48,835 nt of DNA. Source: an uncultured Prevotella sp. Lineage in GTDB: Bacteria; Bacteroidota; Bacteroidia; Bacteroidales; Bacteroidaceae. The first letter of the stretch is position 1. Each line of letters begins with the position of its first letter. Where the stretch lies: positions 1 through 48,835 of the forward strand of contig CALUFN010000016.1 in NCBI GenBank assembly GCA_944319945.1. Reading direction: 5' to 3'. Positions 16,890-25,940 of the stretch are shown piece after piece. Position numbers and translations under genes: made by a program. The notes beneath the pieces were generated by a model. The model did not search any database and was not told where the DNA came from. It was given only the letters and a program-made list of their open reading frames with translations.

Positions 16890-17419
16890 CACACATTTCA
16901 TTCAAGCACACGAAGGATTTGGACAGCGAACAGATTTCCAAACGCATCCTGTTCGTGGTTGTCGCCTTGATAGCCGTGGTTTTCGGAGCATTCTTCCTTA
17001 TCGGATACGACATTCCATACGAAGACGACCCTTCGTTTAACGCACCTCTGCTTACAGATCTTGTGCTGGTGTTCATCTATGTGTTGGTTACGGTTACGTT
17101 GGTGCTCGCCGTAGCATCGGTAACGCTCAGCGTGAAAACAAGAGACAAATCGACGCAAGGAATCGTAAACAACGTTCCCGCTGCTAAAATAGCATTAGGC
17201 ACGACGGCACTGCTATTCGCCTGCCTATGCCTGACGTTTGCTACAGGCTCTGATGAACCTGTGACCGTAAACGGGACAAAATACGCCGACTGGTTTTGGT
17301 TGAAAACCACCGACATGTTCATCAACACCTCGTTCGTCCTGCTGGCCGTAGCCGTTTGCGGCGTAGCTTTCGGAATATCAGGATACAACAGGAAAATAAG
17401 AAGGCTTAACAAACGGTGA
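16886..17419 (+). CDS. Four-segment membrane protein inside the exb operon, function unknown
   Basis: The 177-residue protein has four predicted membrane segments (about 21-43, 59-82, 104-123 and 144-165), a charged N-terminal tail, a short loop with DIPYEDDPSFN between the first two and a basic C-terminus GYNRKIRRLNKR. I recognise no catalytic motif. Its ATG overlaps the exbB stop and exbD follows 36 bases later. I recall the same gene order in other Bacteroidales exb operons. A role as accessory subunit of the ExbB/ExbD motor is inference from position. Confidence 0.85.
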   Translation: MTHISFKHTKDLDSEQISKRILFVVVALIAVVFGAFFLIGYDIPYEDDPSFNAPLLTDLVLVFIYVLVTVTLVLAVASVTLSVKTRDKSTQGIVNNVPAAKIALGTTALLFACLCLTFATGSDEPVTVNGTKYADWFWLKTTDMFINTSFVLLAVAVCGVAFGISGYNRKIRRLNKR

Positions 17420-17455
17420 AAATATAACTCCCTACTTACCGAGTAGCTGAAACAC

Positions 17456-17995
17456 ATGATTCTAAGGCACGACAAGCGCACGGTACCGCAACTCAACACC
17501 ACGTCGACCGCCGACATATCGTTCATATTGCTGGTGTTTTTCCTTATCATGACGTCAATGGACGTAGACAAGGGCTTGACACGCATGCTTCCACCCATAA
17601 GCGATGAAAGCCGTCAGGAAACGACAGACATTGAAAAAAGCAATGTCTTATCCATAAAAATAACGCCCGACGGAAAGATAACCGTAGACGGCAGACCACT
17701 CGGCATTGACAAACTAAGACAAAAGACGGAGGCTTTCGTGGCAAACTCAAAAGGTAACCACAGCCGGGTAATAATGCTCGAAACCGACAGAAAAGCCCCA
17801 TACAACTCATACTTTAACGTGCAAAACGAGATAGCCGCCGCCTACAAAGCCGTAAGAAACAGATATGCCGCAAAGACATACGGCCGCCCATACGAGCTTT
17901 GCACCCGCGAACAACGCGAATCAATAAGGGCGCTTTACCAGCAACGCATCACGGAAGTCACTACCGACGCAGCGGAGAAAGGAGGCGAAAGATGA
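17456..17995 (+). CDS. exbD: ExbD/TolR biopolymer transport protein, first copy
   Basis: ExbD sits inside the ExbB pentamer and uses a membrane aspartate for proton transfer. The 179-residue protein has the family start VPQLNTTSTADISFILLVFFLIMTS with an Asp at the start of its single membrane helix, then a periplasmic domain with KITPDGKITVDGRPL. It is longer at the C-terminus than classic ExbD. It overlaps the second exbD by ATGA at 17992-17995. An AGGAGG-like sequence just before its end serves the second copy. Confidence 0.93.
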   Translation: MILRHDKRTVPQLNTTSTADISFILLVFFLIMTSMDVDKGLTRMLPPISDESRQETTDIEKSNVLSIKITPDGKITVDGRPLGIDKLRQKTEAFVANSKGNHSRVIMLETDRKAPYNSYFNVQNEIAAAYKAVRNRYAAKTYGRPYELCTREQRESIRALYQQRITEVTTDAAEKGGER

Positions 17996-18459
17996 GCTTT
18001 TTCCGTCGCAATCGGCGCGAGGTGCCACAACTTAACACTGCGGCTTTGCCCGACCTGATATTCACCGTGCTGTTTTTCTTCATTATGGTTACCCACATGC
18101 GAGAAGTGACACTGAAAGTAAAATACCGTGTACCTGAAGGCACCGAACTGACAAGGCTCGTGAAAAAATCGGCCGTGACGTATATATACATAGGTAAACC
18201 GACCGACGAAATGCGCAACGTGACCGACAACCGCACCCACATACAAATCAATGACAAGTTTGCCGACGTCGCCGACGTTACGGATTACGTTGCCGAAGAA
18301 CGCCGAAGAATGTCGCCCGAAGACGCCAAAGCCATGAGCGTGTCGGTAAAAGCCGACCGTGAAACTGAAATGGGCATTATGTCTGACGTGCGCCAAGCGT
18401 TAAGACGCGCAGGAACGCTGCGCGTAAGTTATTCCGCAACGCAAAAAGACGGAAAATAA
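17992..18459 (+). CDS. exbD: ExbD/TolR biopolymer transport protein, second copy
   Basis: The 155-residue protein starts MSFFRRNRREVPQLNT, has a membrane helix with ALPDLIFTVLFFFIMV (the Asp conserved) and a periplasmic domain. The start at 17992 is chosen over an upstream ATG in frame because it matches the family, overlaps the preceding stop as ATGA and is preceded by GGAGG, an unusually clear ribosome-binding site for this order. The helix and C-terminus differ from the first copy, so the two are ancient paralogues that probably form a mixed dimer. Confidence 0.93.
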   Translation: MSFFRRNRREVPQLNTAALPDLIFTVLFFFIMVTHMREVTLKVKYRVPEGTELTRLVKKSAVTYIYIGKPTDEMRNVTDNRTHIQINDKFADVADVTDYVAEERRRMSPEDAKAMSVSVKADRETEMGIMSDVRQALRRAGTLRVSYSATQKDGK

Positions 18460-18544
18460 TGATTCTTTCAAATTAAAACTTTTAATCCATACCATAATAT
18501 TGAAAAATTACTTACAATTCATTGCAAAAATGATAAATATATCG

Positions 18545-18552
18545 TATCTTTG
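18545..18552 (+). promoter_or_regulatory. Promoter for the Lrp/AsnC regulator gene
   Basis: TATCTTTG followed by C, with TTG about 23 bases upstream, 40 bases before the start codon. The surrounding 18460-18560 is AT-rich and contains no terminator hairpin that I can see for the exb operon. Confidence 0.65.
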
Positions 18553-18591
18553 CATCAAATAATAATTTTGAAGTAATTTTTCTATTAGCAA

Positions 18592-19086
18592 ATGGCACAC
18601 CACAATTTAGATTCATTAGACAAAAAAATCCTCAAGCTCATAGCTGAAGACGCACGAATACCGTTTTTGGAAGTAGCCCGTTCATGTAATGTCAGCGGCG
18701 CAGCCATTCACCAACGCATCCAGAAGCTCAACAACTTAGGCGTGTTGAAAGGTTCAAAGTTCATAATCGACCCGGAAAAGATAGGCTACGAAACATGCGC
18801 CTACATGGGGCTTAACCTTAAGAACCCGGAGAAGTTCGACGAAGTAGTCGATGAGCTGAAGAAGATTCCAGAGGTAGTTGAATGTCACTACACAACGGGC
18901 GATTACGACATGTTCATCAAGATTTACGCAGTTAACAACCACCACCTGCTTAATATCATCCACGACCGCCTGCAGCCGCTCGGGTTGTCACGCAGCGAGA
19001 CGATAATCTCGTTCAACTCGGCTTTCAGCCGCCAACTGCCGATAATAGACATGCCCGTTGACGACGTGGACATGTCAGAGGAATAA
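18592..19086 (+). CDS. Lrp/AsnC family transcriptional regulator
   Basis: The 164-residue protein has an N-terminal helix-turn-helix (LDKKILKLIAEDARIPF, then VSGAAIHQRIQKLNNLGVLK) and a C-terminal RAM/AsnC ligand-binding domain with VECHYTTGDYDMFIKIYA. Such proteins form octamers and respond to amino acids. It has its own promoter; the thioredoxin-family gene follows 16 bases later and may be co-transcribed. Targets cannot be told from this window. Confidence 0.95.
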   Translation: MAHHNLDSLDKKILKLIAEDARIPFLEVARSCNVSGAAIHQRIQKLNNLGVLKGSKFIIDPEKIGYETCAYMGLNLKNPEKFDEVVDELKKIPEVVECHYTTGDYDMFIKIYAVNNHHLLNIIHDRLQPLGLSRSETIISFNSAFSRQLPIIDMPVDDVDMSEE

Positions 19087-19102
19087 CCATTGTGTAGAAA
19101 TC

Positions 19103-20278
19103 ATGAGGAAGTTATTCTTACTACCTGTGCTTGCACTTTCCGCATTTACGGTGCAAGCACAAAATTCGTATATAATCGAAGGTGAAATAAAAAACGCTCC
19201 CGAAGACGAAGTCATAATATTATTCGCTAACGAAGGCGACTTACTCACGAAACAAGCTGAAGACACCATACGCAACGGCAAATTCAGATTCAGCGGCAAA
19301 ACTACAGAGAACAGCACTGAATGTATTTCATTAATAGCCCAAAAAGGAAGAACTACCAGCATGCTGCTCGACCTATGGGTACGCCCGGGCAGCCATGTAA
19401 AGATTACTGCCGACGACATGCTCGTATATACATGGAATGTTGAAAGCGACGTGCCGGAGCAACAAACAAGGCAAAATGTCATAGCTCCCGTACGCAGACA
19501 CTGGGACGAGCTTCAGAGAATAAACGAAAAGAGAGGCCAACTCGTCGTACGCATGCGCGCCAAAGACATAACCGAAGAAGAAAAAGCAAAGCTGAAGCAT
19601 GAGCTCGACAGCATGAAAACGATCGAATGTCGACAAATCGACGAAATTGTAGAAGGCGAAATAAAAACACTTTCCGCTCTCGACATAAACGAGGCATGGA
19701 TTGAAGAACTGCTGGATTGCGTCTATTTTACGGAAATGACAAAAAACGAGCAAAACAAGAACGGAATAAAAGTTCTTTACGACAACATGCCCGACGAGTG
19801 GAAAAATACAAACAAAGGAGCCGAGATAGCCTCGATAATCTATCCTCCACGGCAGCCGAAACCGGGAGAACCAGCCGTAGACGGAGACCTTTATGACCTG
19901 TCCGGCAACATTCACCACCTTGCCGACTTTAAAGGGAAATACATTCTGTTAGACTTTTGGAACTATGGTTGCGGACCATGTATAAAAGCTATTCCGGAAA
20001 TGAAAGAGATTGCCGATGCTTATAAAGACTCGTTAGAAGTTGTAAGCCTTTCACTCGACAATGACAAGATATGGCGAAGGGCATCGGCCGAGCATGGCAT
20101 CACTTGGAACAACTTCAACGACAAACGTATGCGTAGCGGCATAGCAGCCAGCTACGACATATACGGAATACCCCTCTTCGTGCTCATATCACCTGATGGC
20201 AAGCTCATAGAGAAATGGAGTGGTTACAGCGAAGGCTGTCTAAAAGACCGCATCGGAAAACTTTTCAGCAGACAATAA
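19103..20278 (+). CDS. TlpA-like thiol:disulfide interchange protein with DUF4369 domain
   Basis: An exported protein of 391 residues. MRKLFLLPVLALSAFTVQA is a signal peptide; SYIIEGEIKNAPEDEVII opens a DUF4369 domain; a charged helical middle part runs from about 130 to 250; a C-terminal thioredoxin fold has YGCGPCIK with CGPC at 290-293 and the cis-proline region YGIPLFVLISPDG. It would reduce or isomerise disulfides, or help with c-type haem or antioxidant tasks, in the periplasm. The start is moved 15 codons inward from the longest frame because the signal peptide begins there. Confidence 0.9.
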   Translation: MRKLFLLPVLALSAFTVQAQNSYIIEGEIKNAPEDEVIILFANEGDLLTKQAEDTIRNGKFRFSGKTTENSTECISLIAQKGRTTSMLLDLWVRPGSHVKITADDMLVYTWNVESDVPEQQTRQNVIAPVRRHWDELQRINEKRGQLVVRMRAKDITEEEKAKLKHELDSMKTIECRQIDEIVEGEIKTLSALDINEAWIEELLDCVYFTEMTKNEQNKNGIKVLYDNMPDEWKNTNKGAEIASIIYPPRQPKPGEPAVDGDLYDLSGNIHHLADFKGKYILLDFWNYGCGPCIKAIPEMKEIADAYKDSLEVVSLSLDNDKIWRRASAEHGITWNNFNDKRMRSGIAASYDIYGIPLFVLISPDGKLIEKWSGYSEGCLKDRIGKLFSRQ

Positions 20279-20282
20279 ACGA

Positions 20283-20324
20283 AAAAAGCAGACAATCCTC
20301 AACATGACGGGCTTGTCTGCTTTT
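20283..20324. terminator. Bidirectional terminator between the thioredoxin gene and folA
   Basis: AAAAGCAGACAA and TTGTCTGCTTTT form a perfect 12-bp stem with A-rich and T-rich outer sides, directly between two convergent stops. Confidence 0.85.
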
Positions 20325-20353
20325 ATATTAGACTCTATAACATAAATACTTTT

Positions 20354-20836
20354 TCAAATCCTTACGTAATCTACAAAAGCGAAAGGATAAGCGTGGCGGT
20401 AGTCGGCGGCATGCTCTTCACGGCTTGCCTCACGCCAACCGACAAACGTCGGGAAAAACGCATCAGCCCCTTCGGGCGTATCCGCAATCTCGGTAAGACA
20501 AAGCCGGTCGGCCATGCCTATGGCTTGGGCATAAACCTCGGCACCACCTATTACATATATGTCTTCGTCTTTACCGCAATGCGACAGTGCCTCGTCCAAT
20601 GACGAATAGCAGTCGCATCCATCAAAGGCGTGCCTTATACGACTCAACACTATATTCCTGCGGTTAGGCAACGCCCCTTTAGGCAACGACTCGAATGTCT
20701 TCCGTCCCATTATTACGGTATGCCCTGTGGTCAGGGCCTTAAACCTCTTCATATCGTCGGGCAAACGATAAATCAACTTATTGTCCTTGCCTATGGCACC
20801 GTTGCGCGCCACGGCTGCGATAATCGAAATTCTCAT
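20354..20836 (-). CDS. folA: Dihydrofolate reductase
   Basis: Reduces dihydrofolate to tetrahydrofolate with NADPH. The 160-residue protein starts MRISIIAAVARNGAIGKDN, with LIYRLPDDMKRFKALT (catalytic acidic residue in the PDD turn), GRKTFESLPKGALPNRRNIVLSR and IYVIGGAEVYAQAI. Length equals typical bacterial enzymes. It lies downstream of thyA on the same strand, the usual pairing that regenerates the folate oxidised by thymidylate synthase, with a TTAAGA-family hairpin in the 109-base gap. Confidence 0.96.
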   Translation of the reverse strand: MRISIIAAVARNGAIGKDNKLIYRLPDDMKRFKALTTGHTVIMGRKTFESLPKGALPNRRNIVLSRIRHAFDGCDCYSSLDEALSHCGKDEDIYVIGGAEVYAQAIGMADRLCLTEIADTPEGADAFFPTFVGWREASREEHAADYRHAYPFAFVDYVRI

Positions 20837-20852
20837 ACTGTAATCGTTATTT

Positions 20853-20940
20853 AGTTAAGAGTTAAGAATTAAAAGGTATAGAGTTAAGAAAAATAATTTG
20901 TTGCAACAATCGTGTTTTTCTCAACTCTTAATTCATAATT
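20853..20940. repeat. TTAAGA-family hairpin between thyA and folA
   Basis: GAGTTAAGAAAAA (20881-20893) pairs with TTTTTCTCAACTC (20915-20927) with one G-U, and the outer arms contain further TTAAGAGTTAAGAATTAA and CTTAATTCATAATT. It lies within a co-directional gene pair. Confidence 0.65.
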
Positions 20941-20945
20941 ATAAA

Positions 20946-21740
20946 TCAAACGCTCACTTTGCCTGAGATATGTGGCCACGGATTATAATTTTCGAGAGTA
21001 AAATCCTCATACTTGAAATCGAAGATGTCCTTAACGTCCGGGTTGAGTCTCATTGTCGGCAGATGGCGTGGTTCGCGCGTAAGCTGCAGCTTCACCTGCT
21101 CTATATGGTCGAGATATATGTGCGTGTCGCCTGTGGTATGGATGAAGTCGCCAGGCTGCAATCCCGTAACCTGCGCCACCATCATCAACAGCAAGGCATA
21201 AGACGCGATGTTGAACGGTACGCCGAGAAACGTATCGGCACTGCGCTGGTAAAGCTGCAGGCTCAGGCGGCCGTCGGCCACGTAAAACTGGAACAGGCAG
21301 TGGCACGGCGGCAGATGCATCCGCTCAATGTCGGCCACGTTCCATGCGCTTACTATCATGCGGCGTGAGTCGGGCGTATGCCTTATTTGGTCTATCACGT
21401 TCTTTATCTGGTCGATGTGTCCGCCGTCATAGTCGGGCCACGAACGCCATTGATGCCCGTATATCGGACCGAGCTCGCCGTCGGCATCGGCCCACTCGTT
21501 CCATATTCGCACACCGTTGTCCTGAAGATACTTCACGTTGGTGTCACCCTTCAGAAACCAAAGCAGTTCATAAATTATCGACTTCAAATGAAGTTTTTTC
21601 GTAGTAAGCAGCGGGAAACCGTCGTCAAGGTTGAATCGCATCTGGTTGCCGAAGATGCTAATCGTGCCCGTACCGGTGCGGTCGTGCTTCCTTACTCCTT
21701 CCGTCATTATACGGTTAAGCAGATCAAGATATTGTTTCAT
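20946..21740 (-). CDS. thyA: Thymidylate synthase
   Basis: Methylates dUMP to dTMP using methylenetetrahydrofolate. Starting at MKQYLDLLN the protein has exactly 264 residues, the length of E. coli ThyA. It shows [12 protein letters not shown], the catalytic [12 protein letters not shown] (Cys followed by His), [23 protein letters not shown] and GDTHIYLDH. An in-frame ATG at 21809 is rejected because the added residues are unrelated to the family. It is followed by folA. Confidence 0.97.
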   Translation of the reverse strand: MKQYLDLLNRIMTEGVRKHDRTGTGTISIFGNQMRFNLDDGFPLLTTKKLHLKSIIYELLWFLKGDTNVKYLQDNGVRIWNEWADADGELGPIYGHQWRSWPDYDGGHIDQIKNVIDQIRHTPDSRRMIVSAWNVADIERMHLPPCHCLFQFYVADGRLSLQLYQRSADTFLGVPFNIASYALLLMMVAQVTGLQPGDFIHTTGDTHIYLDHIEQVKLQLTREPRHLPTMRLNPDVKDIFDFKYEDFTLENYNPWPHISGKVSV

Positions 21741-21819
21741 CGTTTTATTATTTACAGACGAGCAGACAAGGACATGTGTCTTATTGGCTGCCCAAAGGAC
21801 AAATATCATTGTCCGCCCG

Positions 21820-23259
21820 TCACTCGTCAGTTCGTTTAATCAATTCATTATTTCCCTCGGGCGTATGAGAGCTTTTTATCTTCCATTCGGTAGGATAAAG
21901 ATTGTTGGCACGGTTGCCGATGTTCTTCTCGAAACCGAGCGGCACACCCCTATACGTCACGACGACATATCCGCGCGGAGCCTCCGTCGGCAACGCCACG
22001 GCCTCCTTGCGCAAATAGCTTAAGGCGGTGTCATAATCAAGCTCTACACGCGGAAAGGCCGAGTCAGCTAACATTCCCGACAAGGCGAGCGACTGGGCAG
22101 GGACCACGTCTTTGCCCTTAGCTTCGCCGAGCCTCACCCCGGCCGAAACCACCTTCAATGACTTTACCGCCGTATCATAAACGCCACGCCAAGCCTTAGG
22201 TATCGCAAGAAACACGCCGCCGGCGTTTACCGTATCAAACGCTTCAGGACGCTTCAACCACTTAGCGCAAGCTGCCGCTTCGGCACCTTTGCCTGCATGC
22301 TTACGTCCCCTTGCACCTGAGTCGCACTTACGACGGCAGACTGACTCACTGCCGCCTGTCTTGCGCATCACGGCCATAAACAAGCCCTCGCCGCGCGTAA
22401 CACCCGGCAGGAAACGGTACACGGGTCCTGCAATATCCGGAAGCAGCGACCCCGTTATGCGCCATTCTCCCGATACGTCTACGGTAAGCATCTCTGCACC
22501 GAGCTCTTCACATATATATTTTACGTTCTCCTCGTTCTCCTTAGTGTTGAACGTGCATGTAGAATAAACGAAAAGTCCGCCTCGCCGCAGACAGGGCCAA
22601 GCGTCGGCCACAATAGAACGCTGCAGCCGCCAACACTTCTCCACGTTTTGCAGGCTCCATTCGCCTACGGCTGCAGGGTCTTTCCTGAACATGCCTTCGC
22701 CTGAACAAGGCACGTCTGCCAGCATGACATCGAACATAAGTCCGCTACGGCCTATGTCACACGGATAATTATTAGTGACCATTACATCCTCGTGACCGAG
22801 CTTTGCCATATTCTCCACCAGTACCGACGCACGTCGGGCTACAGGCTCGTTGCTTACCAACAGGCTACCCTCCGGCAACGCCGCCCTCGCCACTCCCGAC
22901 TTACCTCCGGGCGCAGCGCATAAGTCAAGCATCATAACAGGACCGTCGGCGGCGTAACTGCGCAAGACCCTATCGAGAAACATCGACGAAGCCTCCTGCA
23001 CGTAATACATGCCGGCGTGGAATAATGGGTCGAAAGTGAAATTAGGACGCGAACTGAGGTAATATCCGCCTTCACACCACTCCACCCTCTCCGCACGTCC
23101 CTCGGCCGGCAACCAGTCGGCCGGGCACTTCAGCGGATTAATCCTTACGCTTACCGGAGCTTCATCGGCAAGGCCCTGGAGCAATGCGTGCCAAAGCTCA
23201 CTCCCCATGACGGATTCGGTAACAGTCAAAAAATCTTCAGGCAAAATATATTCAGGCAT
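21820..23259 (-). CDS. RsmF/NOP2-like RNA (cytosine-5) methyltransferase
   Basis: The 479-residue protein is an AdoMet-dependent m5C methyltransferase of the NOL1/NOP2/Sun family, larger than RsmB. The SAM motif is [12 protein letters not shown]. The two catalytic cysteines lie in [14 protein letters not shown] and [16 protein letters not shown]-terminal domain with [18 protein letters not shown] resembles the RNA-binding extension of RsmF-type enzymes. The target is probably rRNA; the exact position cannot be read from sequence. Its -7 box ends only 17 bases before the start codon, so the mRNA leader must be very short. Confidence 0.93.
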   Translation of the reverse strand: MPEYILPEDFLTVTESVMGSELWHALLQGLADEAPVSVRINPLKCPADWLPAEGRAERVEWCEGGYYLSSRPNFTFDPLFHAGMYYVQEASSMFLDRVLRSYAADGPVMMLDLCAAPGGKSGVARAALPEGSLLVSNEPVARRASVLVENMAKLGHEDVMVTNNYPCDIGRSGLMFDVMLADVPCSGEGMFRKDPAAVGEWSLQNVEKCWRLQRSIVADAWPCLRRGGLFVYSTCTFNTKENEENVKYICEELGAEMLTVDVSGEWRITGSLLPDIAGPVYRFLPGVTRGEGLFMAVMRKTGGSESVCRRKCDSGARGRKHAGKGAEAAACAKWLKRPEAFDTVNAGGVFLAIPKAWRGVYDTAVKSLKVVSAGVRLGEAKGKDVVPAQSLALSGMLADSAFPRVELDYDTALSYLRKEAVALPTEAPRGYVVVTYRGVPLGFEKNIGNRANNLYPTEWKIKSSHTPEGNNELIKRTDE

Positions 23260-23276
23260 GTTAACTTTTTAAGGGG

Positions 23277-23284
23277 CAAAGATA
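23277..23284 (-). promoter_or_regulatory. Promoter for the RsmF-like gene (very short leader)
   Basis: The minus strand reads TATCTTTG followed by C. Only 17 bases separate the box from the ATG, so the transcript would start about 10 bases before the start codon. Confidence 0.65.
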
Positions 23285-23287
23285 TGA

Positions 23288-23370
23288 AAGAATCAAGAGT
23301 TAAGAATCAAGAAATTCACCTTTATTCGACAAATAAAGCATTTTTTCTTAATTCTTAACTCTTAGTTCTT
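23288..23370. repeat. TTAAGA-family hairpin between two divergent promoters
   Basis: Arms 23288-23314 and 23344-23370 pair at 24 of 27 positions and share AAGAGTTAAGAA with other members. Unlike the other copies this one lies between divergent promoters (23277-23284 and 23381-23388), so it cannot be a terminator for either gene and must contain both -33 regions. Confidence 0.7.
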
Positions 23371-23380
23371 AATTTTTTCC

Positions 23381-23388
23381 TATCTTTG
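23381..23388 (+). promoter_or_regulatory. Promoter for the outer-membrane protein gene
   Basis: TATCTTTG followed by C, right after the hairpin arm. The leader to the ATG at 23486 would be about 90 bases. Confidence 0.65.
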
Positions 23389-23485
23389 CGGAAAATAATT
23401 GACAAAGATTCAAAATCTAAGAGTTCAAACCTACCTAACTTGCTTGCTAATAAACATAATTAATAACCCTAAAACTATTTTTATC

Positions 23486-24253
23486 ATGAGAATCAAACAT
23501 CTCTTAGTTCTTATGGCGGCTGCATTCACAGCCGTAAGCACCTACGCACAAGAAGAGGAAGACAAGAACATCTTCAACCACCTGTCAGTCGGCGTAACGG
23601 CAGGAACGCCGGGTATCGGAGGCGACGTAGCCATGCCGATATGCAATTACGTGCAAGTACGTGCGGGATTCGCCATGATGCCGAAGTTCAAGTTCAGCAC
23701 CGACCTCGAGCTTAACGACGTGCCCAACGTGGCCGACGCTTACATCCCAGACCTCGTGGATGTGGAAGCTAAAATAGGCTTTGCCAACGGCAAGCTGCTC
23801 TTCGACATATACCCGTTCAAGAAGAGCGCATTCCACATCACGGCCGGTGCTTACTTCGGCGGCGGAAGCATAATCAAGGCGTACAACAAGGAAGACGGAC
23901 TGCTGAAAGACGTAGCCGACTACAACCGCCGCAACCCTGACGACCTGATAGGCTACGAGCTTGGCGACTACCTGCTCACCCCCGACGCCAACGGTAACGT
24001 AAATGCCGAGATCAAGACATCAGGCTTCAGGCCATACATCGGCATTGGCAACGGACGGGCCGTACCTAAGAAACGCATCGGCTTCATGTTCGAGGTGGGC
24101 GTAATGTTCTGGGGCACACCGAAGATATACTGTAACGGCGACGAACTCACCAACGAAGATCTCGGCAGCGACAGCGGCGACGTCGTAGAGGTACTCAGTA
24201 AGCTGAAGATTTATCCTGTTATCAACTTCAGGCTCTGCGGCAGGATATTCTGA
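23486..24253 (+). CDS. Predicted outer-membrane beta-barrel protein
   Basis: The 255-residue protein has a signal peptide (MRIKHLLVLMAAAFTAVSTYAQ), an acidic start EEEDKNIFNHLSVGVTAG, then alternating strands with VRAGFAMMPKF, AFHITAGAYFGGG and RIGFMFEVGVMFWG, ending in INFRLCGRIF with a terminal Phe as in outer-membrane barrels. I do not recognise a named family. The ATG at 23486 is chosen because the signal peptide starts there; the frame is open upstream to 23399 but without a leader sequence. A convergent terminator follows. Confidence 0.85.
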   Translation: MRIKHLLVLMAAAFTAVSTYAQEEEDKNIFNHLSVGVTAGTPGIGGDVAMPICNYVQVRAGFAMMPKFKFSTDLELNDVPNVADAYIPDLVDVEAKIGFANGKLLFDIYPFKKSAFHITAGAYFGGGSIIKAYNKEDGLLKDVADYNRRNPDDLIGYELGDYLLTPDANGNVNAEIKTSGFRPYIGIGNGRAVPKKRIGFMFEVGVMFWGTPKIYCNGDELTNEDLGSDSGDVVEVLSKLKIYPVINFRLCGRIF

Positions 24254-24282
24254 TTTAAGCAAAGAATGAAAAATGAAGAGTG

Positions 24283-24338
24283 AAGAATCCATCTGCATCT
24301 GTTCATTTAACGGAATGCAGGTGGATTCTTTATTTTTT
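24283..24338. terminator. Bidirectional terminator with AGTGAAGAATCC arm (outer-membrane protein gene/cls)
   Basis: AAGAATCCATCTGCAT (24283-24298) pairs with ATGCAGGTGGATTCTT (24315-24330), 15 of 16 plus a G-U, followed by TATTTTTTT. It is preceded by GAAGAGTG, as in the two longer hairpins at 30953 and 35043. Confidence 0.8.
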
Positions 24339-24377
24339 TAATATAAGCATAAATCGTTTTTTCAACAAACCATTACG

Positions 24378-25802
24378 TCACATCAAGGGCGAAAACATTC
24401 TGACGAGCGACTCCCATAAACGATGGGTGAACGAGAGGCGGCGCGAGCGCATGTATTCCTCGTATCCCACGCAATGCGCCATGTCGTCTAAAAACACCTG
24501 CTTTATGCGGAGAGCCATGCTGCGGTCGTAAATAAAGACGTTGCTTTCGAAATTGTTGTCGAAACTGCGGAAGTCGATGTTCGTAGAGCCGCAGGTTGAC
24601 AGGGAGTCGTCGCTCACGAGCAGCTTGGAATGGTTGAAGCCTGAAGTATAAAGATACACGCTCACGCCAGAGTCAACGGCTTCCTGCACGTAAGAGCGGC
24701 TGGCCCACTCAACGAACTTCGCATCAGAATGCATCGGCACCATAAGCCTTACGTCGATACCGGCAAGGGCGGCCGTGCGCATGGCAAACATTACCGGCTC
24801 AGTAGGAAGAAAATACGGAGTCTCCATGTAGACGTAGCGTTTGGCCTCAAGCAGTATGCGGACATAACCCTGCATCATCTCGGGCCATTTGCTTATCGGA
24901 CTGCTCGTCACCACCTGCATGATGCAGTCGTTGCTTACGGCGGCGTCTTGCACAGGATAATAGCAGCGGTTGGTGACGAGGGTGCGGTCTACGAAATACC
25001 AGTCTACGAGGAAAGCCCTCTGTATGCCGTAGACGGCGCGTCCGCGTATGCGCAGGTGAGTGTCGCGCCACGGCTGGCGGCCGTCGCCCTTAACGTAGCG
25101 CATGGCAATGTTCATGCCGCCGATGTAGCCGATACGCCCGTCGATGACGCACAGCTTGCGGTGGTTGCGGTAATTCACCTTGCTGGTAAACGCAGGAAAC
25201 TTAACCGGCATGAAGGCGTGCACGTCGATGCCGGCCGAGCGCATGCGCTCGAAGAAGGAGTTGGGCACGTTCCAGCAGCCTACGTCGTCGTAGATGAAGC
25301 GCACCTCCACGCCGGCGCGCGCCCTGTCAATCAGGGCGTCGGCCACGAGGCGCCCCAAAGGGTCGTCGCATATTATGTAAGTCTCAAGATGTATATGGTG
25401 AGACGCCCGCCCGATGTCGCGCAGCAAGGTGCAGAAGAAGTCGCTGCCGTCGGTCAGTATGTCGGTCTCGTTGTTTTTAAAAGGCAACGCCCAGTTTTGG
25501 CTTGCGAAGAGTTTTACCAATGCGGCGTGCTCCTCTGGCAGCACCAGGTTTTGCTGCTCGGTGAACTCAAGCATCGAGCGCTTAGTCAACTGGTCCATAC
25601 TCTGCTGGCTGATGTATTTCTCCTTGCGCGTGTTCTGCCCGAAGAAGAAGTAGAACACTATCCCGACTACGGGTATGAAGATCAGTACCAGCACCCACGC
25701 CATTGTCTTGGCCGGCTGCCGGTTGTCCATAAGCACGGTGACCATAGTCACCAGCACCACACAGACATACAACACGAATATGAGCCAATGAAGGTAAATC
25801 AT
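24378..25802 (-). CDS. cls: Cardiolipin synthase (phospholipase D superfamily)
   Basis: Joins two phosphatidylglycerols, or related head groups, into cardiolipin. The 474-residue protein begins with two membrane segments (about 4-24 and 35-55), then two HKD catalytic motifs: NHRKLCVIDGRIGYIGGMN and NHSKLLVSDDSLSTCGSTN, each followed by the conserved Asn/Asp region. Length is typical of ClsA. It lies downstream of dnaG, 138 bases away, with a low-complexity inverted repeat in the gap, so it probably has its own expression control. Confidence 0.95.
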   Translation of the reverse strand: MIYLHWLIFVLYVCVVLVTMVTVLMDNRQPAKTMAWVLVLIFIPVVGIVFYFFFGQNTRKEKYISQQSMDQLTKRSMLEFTEQQNLVLPEEHAALVKLFASQNWALPFKNNETDILTDGSDFFCTLLRDIGRASHHIHLETYIICDDPLGRLVADALIDRARAGVEVRFIYDDVGCWNVPNSFFERMRSAGIDVHAFMPVKFPAFTSKVNYRNHRKLCVIDGRIGYIGGMNIAMRYVKGDGRQPWRDTHLRIRGRAVYGIQRAFLVDWYFVDRTLVTNRCYYPVQDAAVSNDCIMQVVTSSPISKWPEMMQGYVRILLEAKRYVYMETPYFLPTEPVMFAMRTAALAGIDVRLMVPMHSDAKFVEWASRSYVQEAVDSGVSVYLYTSGFNHSKLLVSDDSLSTCGSTNIDFRSFDNNFESNVFIYDRSMALRIKQVFLDDMAHCVGYEEYMRSRRLSFTHRLWESLVRMFSPLM

Positions 25803-25809
25803 TTATTTA

Positions 25810-25937
25810 ATTCATAATGCATAATGCATAATTGGGAGGGTGGGCAGATGAGACAAATGAGCCGGATGCGCCGCCCCTATTATGCATTATCACGGCGTCC
25901 TCCATATTATGCATTGTGCATTAAGCATTATGCATTA
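25810..25937. repeat. ATGCATAATGCAT-family inverted repeat between dnaG and cls
   Basis: TAATGCATAATGCATAAT followed by GGGAGG on the left pairs with CCTCC then ATATTATGCAT and further GCATTATGCATTA on the right. Runs of the same 9-base word are used on both sides. It lies directly after the dnaG stop. Confidence 0.65.
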
Positions 25938-25940
25938 ACA

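Noticed and set aside
21741-21809. 23-codon N-terminal extension of thyA
   Set aside because: Added residues are unrelated to the family and the shorter form has the standard length of 264.
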